Assembly: GCF_003573695.1 (NCBI RefSeq)
Contig: NC_039358.1
Location: 195,276,418 to 195,340,417, forward strand
DNA: 64,000 bases
Reading direction: 5' to 3'
Source of the DNA: Papaver somniferum
Lineage: Eukaryota > Streptophyta > Magnoliopsida > Ranunculales > Papaveraceae
This document shows, piece by piece, positions 54,362 through 64,000 of this stretch. A program made the position numbers and the translations under genes. The notes below the pieces were generated by a model that saw only the letters and a list, made by a program, of their open reading frames with translations, was not told where the DNA came from and ran no database searches. How positions within the stretch are numbered: position 1 is the stretch's first letter; the number at the start of each line of letters is the position of its first letter.

Positions 54362-54698
54362 GTGTAGACTTTTTTGAGTTAACGTATATAAAATTCAACA
54401 TTTTTATGAACTCTTTCTTTTTGTGTTGGCTTTGTCTTTCTATTTGATTCAAGATAGATGAAATTTGTTAGGATTTGGATTAGTTCTGCATGGTCTTTCA
54501 TCCTTCTTCTATTGTGAAATTTGACTTCCTTCATATTTTCTTGAATCAACGTACATAGAAATGCAATTTTTACTAGACGTATTGCCTTAGAACATATTAA
54601 TTGTAATTACTATACATTTTCAAACTTTTTCTGTTAAAGATGAGTTTATTTAGTTTACAATTTAGTCTCTGAAATCAATTTCAGATGTATAACGCAGT

Positions 54699-54989
54699 GT
54701 GTAGAGTTTTTTGAGTTAGCTTTGTCATTCTATTTGATTCAAGATAGATGAAATTTGTTAGGATTTGAATTAGTTCTGCATGGTCTTTCATCCTTCTTCT
54801 ATTGTGAAATTTGACTTCCTTCATATATTCTTGAATCAACGTACATAAAAATGCAATTTTTACTAGACGTATTGCCTTAGAACATATTAATTGTAATTAC
54901 AATACATTTTTCAAACTTTTTCTGTTAAAGATGAGTTTATCTAGTTTACAATTTAGTCTCAGAAATCAATTTTCGACTTATAACGAAAT
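54699..54989. repeat. 291-bp unit with 47-bp deletion, third copy
   Basis: The junction 'gagttagctttgtcatt' is preceded by 'gtctctgaaatc' and 'attactatacattttc', and followed by 'catatattcttg'. These extra marks are shared with the copies at 58030 and 63580 but not with those at 14305 and 51030, so the five fall into two lineages. Confidence 0.9.
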
Positions 54990-57900
54990 GTGTCAACTTT
55001 TTTGAGTTAAGTATATAAAATTCAACATTTTTATGAACTCTTTCTTTTTGTGTCGGCTTTGTCTTTCTATTTGATTCAAGATAGATGAAATTTGTTAGGA
55101 TTTGGATTAGTTCTGCATGGTCTTTCATCCTTCTTCTATTGTGAAATTTGACTTCCTTCATATTTTCTTGAATCAACGTACATAGAAATACAATTTTTAC
55201 TAGACGTATTGCCTTAGAACATATTAATTGTAATTACAATACATTTTACAAACTTTTTCTGTTAATGATGAGTTTATCTAGTTTACAATTTAGTCTCAGA
55301 AATTAATTTCCGACTTATACCGAAATGTGTAGACTTTTTTGAGTTAAAGTATATAAAATTCAACATTTTTATGAACTCTTTCTTTTTGTGTTGGCTTTGT
55401 CTTTCTATTTGATTCAAGATAGATGAAATTTGTTAGGATTTGGATTAGTTCTGCATGGTCTTTCATCCTTCTTCTATTGTGAAATTTGACTTCCTTCATA
55501 TTTTCTTGAATCAACGTACATAAAAATGCAACTTTTACTAGACGTATTGCCTTAGAACATATTAATTGTAATTACAATACATTTTTTAAACTTTTTCTGT
55601 TAAAAATGAGTATATCTAGTTTACAATTTAGTCTCAGAAATCAATTTCCGACTTATAACGAAATGTGTAGACTTTTTTGAGTTAACGTATATAAAATTCA
55701 ACATTTTTATGAACTCTTTCTTTTTGTGTTGGCTTTGTCTTTCTATTTGATTCAAGATAGATGAAATTTGTTAGGATTTGGATTAGTTCTGCATGGTCTT
55801 TCAACCTTCTTCTATTGTGAAATTTGACTTCCTTCATATTCTCTTGAATCAACGTACATAGAAATGCAATTTTTACTAGACGTATTGCCTTAGAACATAT
55901 TAATTGTAATTACAATACATTTTTCAAACTTTTTCTGTTACAGATGAGTTTATCTAGTTTACAATTTAGTCTCAGAAATCAATTTCCGATGTATAACGAA
56001 GTGTGTAGACTTTTTTTAGTAAACGTATATAACATTCAACATTTTTATGAAATCTTTCTTTTTGTGTTGGCTTTTTCTTTCTATTTGATTCAAGATAGAT
56101 GAAATTTGTAAGGATTTGGATTAGTTCTGCATGGTCTTTCATCCTTCTTCTATTGTAAAATTTGACTTCCTTCATATTTTCTTGAATCAACGTACATAGA
56201 AATGCAATTTTTACTAGACGTATTGCCTTAGAACATATTAATTGTAATTACAATACATTTTTCAAACTTTTTCTGTTAAAGATGAGTTTATCTAGTTTAC
56301 AATTTAGTCTCAGAAATCAATTTCAGATGTATAACGCAGTGTGTAGACTTTTTTGAGTTAATGTATATTAAATTCAACATTTTTATTAACTCTTTCTTTT
56401 TGTGTTGGCTTTGTCTTTCTATTTGATTCAAGATAGATGAAATTTGTTAGAATTTGAATTAGTTCTGCATGGTCTTTCATCCTTCTTCTATTGTGAAATT
56501 TGACTTCCTTCATATTTTCTTGAATCAACGTACATAAAAATGTAATTTTTACTAGTCGTATTGCCTTAGAACATATTGATTGTAATTACAATATATTTTT
56601 CAAACTTTTTCTGTTAAAGATGAGTTTATCTAGTTTACAATTTAGTCTCAGAAATAAAATTCCGACTTATAACGAAATGTGTAGACTTTTTTGAGTTAAC
56701 GTATATAAAATTCAACATTTTCATGAACTCTTTCTTTTTGTGTTGGCTTTGTGTTTATATCTGATTCAAGATAGAAGGAATTGGTTAGGATTTCGATTAG
56801 TTCTGCATGGTATTTCATCCTTCTTCTATTGTGAAATTTGACTTCCTTTATATTTTCTTGAATCAACGTACATAGAAATGCAATTTTTACTAGACGTATT
56901 GCCTTAGAACATATTAATTGTAATTACAATACATTTTTCAAACTTTTTCTGTTAAAGATGAGTTTATCTAGTTTACAATTTAGTCTCAGAAATCAATTTC
57001 AGATGTATAAAACAGTGTGTAGAGTTTTTTGAGTTAATGTATATTAAATTCAACATTTTTATGAACTCTTTCTTTTTGTGTTGGCTTTGTCTTTCTATTT
57101 GATTCAAGATAGATGAAATTTGTTAGGATTTGAATTAGTTCTGCATGGTCTTTCATCCTTCTTCTATTGTGAAATTTGACTTCCTTCATATTTTCTTGAA
57201 TCAACGTACATAGAAATGCAATTTTTACTAGACGTATTGCCTTAGAACATATTGATTGTAATTACAATACATTTTTCAAACTTTTTCTGTTAAAGATGAG
57301 TTTATCTAGTTTACAATTTAGTCTCAGAAATCAATATCCGACTTATAACGAAGTGTGTAGACTTTTTCGAGTTAACCTATATTAAATTCAACATTTTTAT
57401 GAACTCTTTCTTTTTGTGTTGGATTTGTCTTTCTATTTGATTCAAGATAGATGAAATTTGTTAGGATTTGGATTAGTTCTACGTGGTCTTTCATCCTTCT
57501 TCTATTGTGAAATTTGACTTCCTTCATATTTTCTTGAATCAACGTACATAGAAATGCAATTTTTACTAGACGTATTGCCTTAGAACATATTAATTGTAAT
57601 TACAATACATTTTTCAAAATTTTTCTTTTAAAGATGAGTTTATCTAGTTTACAATTTAGTCTCAGAAATCAATTTCCGACTTATAACGAAAAGTGTAGAC
57701 TTTTTTGAGTTAACGTATATAAAATTCAACATTTTTATGAACTCTTTCTTTTTATGTTGGATTTGTCTTTCTATTTGATTCAAGATAGATGAAATTTGTT
57801 AGAATTTGGATTAGTTCTGCATGGTCTTTCATCCTTCTTCTATTGTGAAATTTGACTTCCTTCATATTTTCTTGAATCAACGTACATAGAAATGCAATTT

Positions 57901-58029
57901 TTACTAGACGTATTGCCTTAGAACATATTAATTGTAATTACTATACATTTTCAAACTTTTTCTGTTAAAGATGAGTTTATTTAGTTTACAATTTAGTCTC
58001 TGAAATCAATTTCAGATGTATAACGCAGT

Positions 58030-58320
58030 GTGTAGAGTTTTTTGAGTTAGCTTTGTCATTCTATTTGATTCAAGATAGATGAAATTTGTTAGGATTTGAA
58101 TTAGTTCTGCATGGTCTTTCATCCTTCTTCTATTGTGAAATTTGACTTCCTTCATATATTCTTGAATCAACGTACATAAAAATGCAATTATTACTAGACG
58201 TATTGCCTTAGAACATATTAATTGTAATTACAATACATTTTTCAAACTTTTTCTGTTAAAGATGAGTTTATCTAGTTTACAATTTAGTCTCAGAAATCAA
58301 TTTCTGACTTATAACAAAGT
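58030..58320. repeat. 291-bp unit with 47-bp deletion, fourth copy
   Basis: All marks of the 54699 copy are present. The spacing of 3331 bp from that copy equals ten units less one 47-bp deletion. A private change reads 'gcaattattac' at about 58185. Confidence 0.9.
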
Positions 58321-58888
58321 GTATAGACATTTTTGAGTTAACGTATACAAAATTCAACATTTTTATGAACTCTTTCTTTTTTTGTTGGCTTTGTCTTTCT
58401 ATTTGATTCAAGATAGATGAAATTTGTTAGGATTTGAATTAGTTCTGCATGGTCTTTCATCCTTCTTCTATTGTGAAATTTGACTTCCTTCATATTTTCT
58501 TGAATCAACGTACATAAAAATGCAATTTTTACTAAACGTATTGCCTTAGAACATATTAATTGTAATTACAATACATTTTTCAAACTTTTTCTGTTACAGA
58601 TGAGTTTATCTAGTTTACAATTTAGTCTCAGAAATCAATTTCCGATGTATAACGAAGTGTGTAGACTTTTTTTAGTTAACGTATATAACATTCAACATTT
58701 TTATGAAATCTTTCTTTTTGTGTTGGCTTTGTCTTTCTATTTGATTCAAGATAGATGAAATTTGTAAGGATTTGGATTAGTTCTACATGGTCTTTCATCC
58801 TTCTTCTATTGTGAAATTTGACTTCCTTCATATTTTCTTGAATCAACGTACAGAGAAATGCAATTTTTACTAGACGTATTGCCTTAGA

Positions 58889-59024
58889 NNNNNNNNNNNN
58901 NNNNNNNNNNNNNNNNNNNNNNNNNNNNNNNNNNNNNNNNNNNNNNNNNNNNNNNNNNNNNNNNNNNNNNNNNNNNNNNNNNNNNNNNNNNNNNNNNNNN
59001 NNNNNNNNNNNNNNNNNNNNNNNN
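58889..59024. other. Assembly gap, 136 N, out of phase with the repeat
   Basis: The left flank ends at unit position 230 and the right flank resumes at 'ttgaatcaacg', unit position 180. In a continuous array the missing length should be 287 bp, or 287 plus whole multiples of 338. The recorded 136 is 151 bp too short, so it is probably a wrong estimate of gap size, or the flanks are wrongly joined. Confidence 0.95.
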
Positions 59025-61500
59025 TTGAATCAACGTACATAGAAATGCAATTTTTACTAGACGTATTGCCTTAGAACATATTAATTGTAATTACAATACA
59101 TTTTTCAAACTTTTTCTGTTAAAGATGAGTTTATCTAGTTTACAATTTAGTCTCAGAAATCAATTTCAGATGTATAAAACAGTGTGTAGAGTTTTTTGAG
59201 TTAATGTATATTAAATTCAACATTTTTATGAACTCTTTCTTTTTGTGTTGGCTTTGTCTTTCTATTTGATTCAAGATAGATGAAATTTGTTAGGATTTGA
59301 ATTAGTTCTGCATGGTCTTTCATCCTTCTTCTATTGTGAAATTTGACTTCCTTCATATTTTCTTGAATCAACGTACATAGAAATGCAATTTTTACTAGAC
59401 GTATTGCCTTAGAACATATTGATTGTAATTACAATACATTTTTCAAACTTTTTCTGTTAAAAATGAGTATATCTAGTTTACAATTTAGTCTCAGAAATCA
59501 ATTTCCGACTTATAACAAAATGTGTAGACTTTTTTGAGTTAACGTATATAAAATTCAACATTTTTATGAACTCTTTCTTTTTGTGTTGGCTTTGTGTTTC
59601 TATCTGATTCAAGATAGAAGGAATTGGTTAGGATTTGGATTAGTTCTGCATGGTCTTTCATCCTTCTTCTATTGTGAAATTTGACTTCCTTCATATTTTC
59701 TTGAATCAACGTACATAGAAATGTAATTTTTACTGGACTTATTTCTTTAGAACATATTAATTGTGATTACAATACATTTTTCAAAGTTAAAGATGAGTTT
59801 ATCTAGTTTACAATTTAGTCTCAGAAATCAATTTCCGACTTATAAAGAAATGTGTAGACTTTTTTGATTTAACGTATATAACATTCAACATTTTTATGAA
59901 CTCTTTATTTTGGTGTTTGCTTTGTATTTCTATTTGATTCAAGATAGATGAAATTTGTTAGGATTTGGATTAGTTCTGCATGGTCTTTCATCCTTGTTCT
60001 ATTGTGAAAGTTGACTTCCTTCATATTTTCTTGAATCAACGTACATAGAAATGCAATTTTTACTAGACATATTTCCTTAGAACATATTAATTATGAATAC
60101 AATACATTTTTCAAACTTTTCCTGTTAAAGATGAGTTTATCTAGTTTACAATTTAGTCTCATAAATCAATTTACGACTTATATCGAAATGTGTAGACTTT
60201 TTTGAGTTAACGTATATAAAATTCAACATTTTTATGAACTCTTTCTTTTTGTGTTGGCTTTGTCTTTCTATTTGATTCCAGATAGATGAAATTTGTTAGG
60301 ATTTGGATTAGTTCTGCGTGGTTTTTCATCCTTCTTCTATTGTGAAATTTGACTTCCTTCATATTTTCTTGAATTAACGTACATAAAAATGCAATTTTTA
60401 TTAGACGTATTGCCTTAGAACATATTAATTGTAATTACAATACATTTTTAAAACTTATTCTGTTAAAGATGAGTTTATCTAGTTTATAATTTAGTCTCAG
60501 AAATCAATTCCCGACTTATTAAGAAATGTGTAGACTTTTTTGAGTTAACGTATATAACATTCAACATTTTTATGAACTCTTTCTTTTTGTGTTGGCTTTG
60601 TCTTTGTATTTGATTCAAGATAGATGAAATTTGTTAGGATTTGGATTAGTTCTGCATGGTCTTTCATCCTTCTTCTATTGTGAAATTTGACTTCCTTCAT
60701 ATTTTCTTGAATCAACGTACATAAAAACGCAACTTTTACTAGACGTATTGCCTTAGAACATATTAATTGTAATTACAATACATTTTTTAAACTTTTTCTG
60801 TTAAAAATGAGTATATCTAGTTTACAATTTAGTCTCAGAAATCAAATTCCGACTTATAACGAAATGTGTAGACTTTTTTGAGTTAACGTATATAAAATTC
60901 AACATTTTTATGAACTCTTTCTTTTTGTGTTGGCTTTATGTTTCTATCTGATTCAAGATAGAAGGAATTGGTTAGGATTTGAATTAGTTCTGCATGGTCT
61001 TTCATCCTTCTTCTATTGTGAAATTTGACTTCCTTCATATTTTCTTGAATCAACGTACATAAAAATGCAATTTTTACTAGACGTATTGCCTTAGAACATA
61101 TTAATTGTAATTACAATACATTTTTCAAACTTTTTCTGTTACAGATGAGTTTATCTAGTTTACAATTTAGTCTCAGAAATCAATTTCCGATGTATAACGA
61201 AGTGTGTAGACTTTTTTTAATTAACGTATATAACATTCAACATTTTTATGAAATCTTTCTTTTTGTGTTGGCTTTGTCTTTCTATTTGATTCAAGATAGA
61301 TGAAATTTGTAAGGATTTGGATTAGTTCTGCATGGTCTTTCATCCTTCTTCTATTGTAAAATTTGACTTCCTTCATATTTTCTTGAATCAACGTACAGAG
61401 AAATGCAATTTTTACTAGACGTATTGCCTTAGAACATATTAATTATAATTACAATATATTTTTCAAACTTTTTCTGTTAAAGATGAGTTTATCTAGTTTA
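59025..61500. repeat. Array between the two gaps
   Basis: Starts are at 59184, 59522, 59852, 60190, 60528, 60866 and 61204. The first two follow 21993-22668 at an offset of 37191 bp. The unit from 59522 lost 8 bp ('ttttcaaagttaaag'), making it 330 bp. Units at 59852-60865 follow 9243-10256 at an offset of 50609 bp, sharing 'gtgaaagttgac', 'attatgaatac' and 'cttattaagaaatg'. The last unit is of the 'gatgtataacgaag' type. Confidence 0.88.
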
Positions 61501-61510
61501 NNNNNNNNNN
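61501..61510. other. Assembly gap, 10 N, with 2-bp flank overlap
   Basis: The left flank ends 'atctagttta' (unit position 297) and the right begins 'tacaatttag' (position 296), so 'ta' is present on both sides. The true gap is either none, with a 2-bp overlap, or 336 bp plus whole multiples of 338. Ten N looks like a placeholder. Confidence 0.93.
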
Positions 61511-64000
61511 TACAATTTAGTCTCAGAAATCAATTTCAGATGTATAACGCAGTGTGTAGACTTTTTTGAGTTAATGTATATTTAATTCAACATTTTTATT
61601 AACTCTTTCTTTTTTTGTTGGCTTTGTCTCTCTATTTGATTCAAGATAGATGAAATTTGTTAGAATTTGAATTAGTTCTGCATGGTCTTTCATCCTTCTT
61701 CTATTGTGAAATTTGACTTCCTTCATATTTTCTTGAACCAACGTACATAAAAATGCAATTTTTACTAGATGTATTGCCTTAGAACATATTGATTGTAATT
61801 ACAATACATTTTTCAAACTTTTTCTGTTAAAGATGAGTTTATCTAGTTTACAATTTAGTCTCAGAAAAAATAATTTCCGACTTATAACGAAATGTGTAGA
61901 CTTTTTTGAGTTCACGTATATAAAATTCAACATTTTTATGAACTCTTTCTTTTTGTGTTGGCTTTGTGTTTATATTTGATTCAAGATAGAAGGAATTGGT
62001 TAGGATTTGGATTAGTTCTGCATGGTCTTTCATCCTTCTTCTATTGTGAAATTTGACTTCCTTCATATTTTCTTGAATCAACGTACATAGAAATGCAATT
62101 TTTACTAGACGTATAGCCTTAGAAAATATTAATTGTAATTACAATACATTTTTTAAACTTTTTCTGTTAAAATGAGTATATCTAGTTTACAATTTAGTCT
62201 CAGAAATCAATTTCCGATTTATAACGAAATGTGTAGACTTTTTTGAGTTAACGTATATAAAATTCAACATTTTTATGAACTCTCTTTTTGTGTTGGCTTT
62301 ATGTTTCTATCTGATTCAAGATAGAAGGAATTGGTTAGGATTTGGATTAGTTCTGCATGGTCTTTCATCCTTCTTCTATTGTGAAATTTGACTTCCTTCA
62401 TATTCTCTTGAATCAAAGTACATAGAAATGCAATTTTTACTAGACGTATTGCCTTAGAACATATTAATTGTGATTACAATACATTTTTCAAACTTTTTCT
62501 GTGAAAATTGAGTTTATCTAGTTTACAATTTAGTCTCAGAAATCAATTCCCGACTTATAAAGAAATGTGTAGACTTTTTTGAGTTAACGTATATAACATT
62601 CAACATTTTTATGAACTCTTTATTTTTGTGTTTGCTTTGTCTTTCTATTTGATTCAAGATAGATGAAATTTGTTAGGATTTGGATTAGTTCTGCATGGTC
62701 TTTCATCCTTCTTCTATTGTGAAAGTTGACTTCCTTCATATTTTCTTGAATCAACGTACATAGAAATGCAATTTTTACTAGACATATTTCCTTAGAACAT
62801 ATTGATTGTAATTACAATACATTTTTCAAACTTTTTCTGTTAAAGATGAGTTTATCTAGTTTATAATTTAGTCTCAGAAATCAATTTACGACTTATAACG
62901 AAATGTGTAGACTTTTTTGAGTTAACGTATATAAAATTCAACATTTTTATGAACTCTTTCTTTTTGTGTTGGCTTTGTCTTTCTATTTGATTCAAGATAG
63001 ATGAAATTTGTTAGGATTTGGATTAGTTCTGCATGGTCTTTCATCCTTCTTCTATTGTGAAATTTGACTTCCTTCATATTTTCTTGAATCAACGTACATA
63101 GAAATGCAATTTTAACTAGACGTTTTGCCTTAGAACATATTAATTGTAATTACAATACATTTTTCAAACTTTTTCTGTTAAAAATGAGTATATCTAGTTT
63201 ACAATTTAGTCTCAGAAATCAATTTCCGACTTATAACGAAATGTGTAGACTTTTTTGAGTTAACGTATATAAAATTCAACATTTTTATGAATTGTTTCTT
63301 TTTGTGTTGGCTTTGTGTTTCTATCTGATTCAAGATAGAAGAAATTGGTTAGGATTTGGATTAGTTCTGCATGGTCTTTCATCCTTCTTCTATTGTGAAA
63401 TTTTACTTCCTTCATATTTTCTTGAATCAACGTGCATAGAAATGCAATTTTTACTAGACGTATTGCCTTAGAACATATTAATTGTAATTACTATACATTT
63501 TCAAACTTTTTCTGTTAAAGATGAGTTTATTTAGTTTACAATTTAGTCTCTGAAATCAATTTCAGATGTATAACGCAGTGTGTAGAGTTTTTTGAGTTAG
63601 CTTTGTCATTCTATTTGATTCAAGATAGATGAAATTTGTTAGGATTTGAATTAGTTCTGCATGGTCTTTCATCCTTCTTCTATTGTGAAATTTGACTTCC
63701 TTCATATATTCTTGAATCAACGTACATAAAAATGCAATTTTTACTAGACGTATTGCCTTAGAACATATTAATTGTAATTACAATACATTTTTCAAACTTT
63801 TTCTGTTAAAGATGAGTTTATCTAGTTTACAATTTAGTCTCAGAAATCAATTTCCGATGTATAACGAAGTGTGTAGACTTTTTTGAGTTAACGTATATAA
63901 GATTCAACATTTTTATGAACTCTTTCTTTTTGTGTTGGCTTTGTCTTTCTATTTGATTCAAGATAGATGAAATTTGTTAGGATTTGGATTAGCTCTGCAT
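61511..64000. repeat. Array from second gap to window end
   Basis: Starts are at 61554, 61894, 62231, 62567, 62905, 63243, 63580 and 63871 (incomplete). The first two repeat the 'tttttattaactc' and 'gagttcacg' pair seen at 27721, 51995 and 56341. A small insertion ('cagaaaaaataatttcc', 61862) and small losses ('taaaatgag' at 62169, 'gaactctctttttg' at 62277) are private. The window ends inside a unit, so the array continues. Confidence 0.9.
63580..63870. repeat. 291-bp unit with 47-bp deletion, fifth copy
   Basis: It has the full set of marks of the 54699 lineage. It lies 5550 bp beyond the 58030 copy. Correcting the two gaps to phase and the deletion makes that distance a whole number of units, which independently supports the view that the gap sizes are wrong. 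Confidence 0.9.

Larger units (their letters stand above)
54362..58888. repeat. Units 163-176 up to the first N gap
   Basis: This stretch contains two copies of the 47-bp deletion unit (54699 and 58030) ten units apart. Units 168-169 (56003, 56341) repeat 155-156 at an offset of 4346 bp (13 units). Unit 171 starts after 'cagatgtataaaacag', as at 21993 and 59184. Unit 172 has private 'caatatccgac' and 'tttttcgagtta'. The sequence stops in 'attgccttaga', unit position 230. Confidence 0.88.
1..64000. repeat. Satellite DNA array, 338-bp unit, about 190 head-to-tail copies
   Basis: The same unit recurs without interruption and always in one orientation. Taking 'gtgtagac' as unit position 1, starts fall at 1, 337, 671, 1008, 1338 and so on to 63871; most consecutive starts are 338 bp apart. 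Landmarks within a unit, in order: 'gagttaacgtatata' (15-29), 'tgtgttggctttg' (61-73), 'gattcaagatag' (85-96), 'gcatggtctttcatcc' (127-142), 'cttgaatcaacgtac' (179-193), 'actagacgtattgcc' (211-225), a 14-bp palindrome (239-252), 'ctgttaaagatgag' (272-285) and 'acttataacgaaat' (325-338). Copies differ by scattered substitutions grouped into recurring types, with the middle third (about 118-190) least variable. No flanking unique sequence is present. Organisation and length are those of eukaryotic heterochromatic satellites; the family name and species are not recognisable to me. Confidence 0.98.

Noticed and set aside
1..64000. CENP-B box or other known centromere protein site
   Set aside because: No unit contains a match to the NTTCGNNNNANNCGGGN pattern; the unit has no CGGG string that I could find.
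1..64000. CRISPR array
   Set aside because: Repeats are 338 bp and contiguous, with no short direct repeats separated by unique spacers.
1..64000. Transposon insertions or LTRs inside the array
   Set aside because: Every interval between unit starts is accounted for by 338 bp plus or minus explained indels or N gaps; no extra segment longer than 15 bp remains.
1..64000. tRNA, 5S rRNA or other Pol III gene as the origin of the unit
   Set aside because: I see no A-box and B-box pair; the strongest B-box requirement (GGTTCGA) is absent, and no cloverleaf-like pairing is evident.
1..64000. A previously undescribed gene system hidden in the array
   Set aside because: Both strands were read through all units; nothing other than satellite sequence and N is present.

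Overview
The whole 64-kb window is one uninterrupted block of satellite DNA. An AT-rich unit (about 28% G+C by hand count of the copy at 19640-19977), normally 338 bp long, is repeated head to tail in one orientation from base 1 to base 64000. I placed 191 unit starts, taking the first base of 'gtgtagac' or its variant as unit position 1. About 130 of the 190 start-to-start intervals are exactly 338 bp; the rest carry small indels, a few larger deletions, or an N gap. I see no protein-coding gene, rRNA, tRNA, transposon, CRISPR array or origin. Open frames of 60-87 codons recur only because the unit recurs, and they are not credible genes. The array runs off both ends of the window.

Satellite blocks this long, with N runs, point to a eukaryotic chromosome in heterochromatin (pericentromeric, subtelomeric or similar). 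The sequence alone does not name the species, and I do not recognise the unit as a named family. The CpG positions of the unit are repeatedly converted to both TG and CA, which fits cytosine methylation in the genome but does not prove it.

Layout: 1-1642, near-identical units with small deletions. 1643-10932, the most mixed and divergent part, with several unit types interspersed and two internally truncated units. 10933-14910, a 4- and 5-unit pattern whose second half reappears at 49347-51318. 14911-18288, first copy of a distinctive core module. 18289-21654, a homogeneous stretch marked by 'ttttcgac', with a 15-bp insertion seen twice. 21655-23006, 'gaaggaattgg' units. 23007-24692, a divergent subfamily (E). 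24693-26370, generic units. 26371-27720, partial core module. 27721-30424, a module repeated near 48 kb and 52 kb. 30425-34478, second core module. 34479-36507, lead-in to a 12-unit higher-order repeat at 36508-40561 and 40562-44613; the second copy has its last third replaced by subfamily E. 44614-46303, start of a third copy with an internal 2-unit duplication. 46304-58888, further modules spaced 4, 8, 10 and 13 units apart. Then an N gap at 58889-59024, more array, a 10-N gap at 61501-61510, and array to the end.

The content worth attention is therefore how the array evolved: nested duplications of 1, 2, 4, 11, 12, 13, 18, 45, 59, 72 and 109 units, patches that look like gene conversion, and assembly gaps whose sizes break the repeat phase. 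All identities were judged by reading, not by alignment software.
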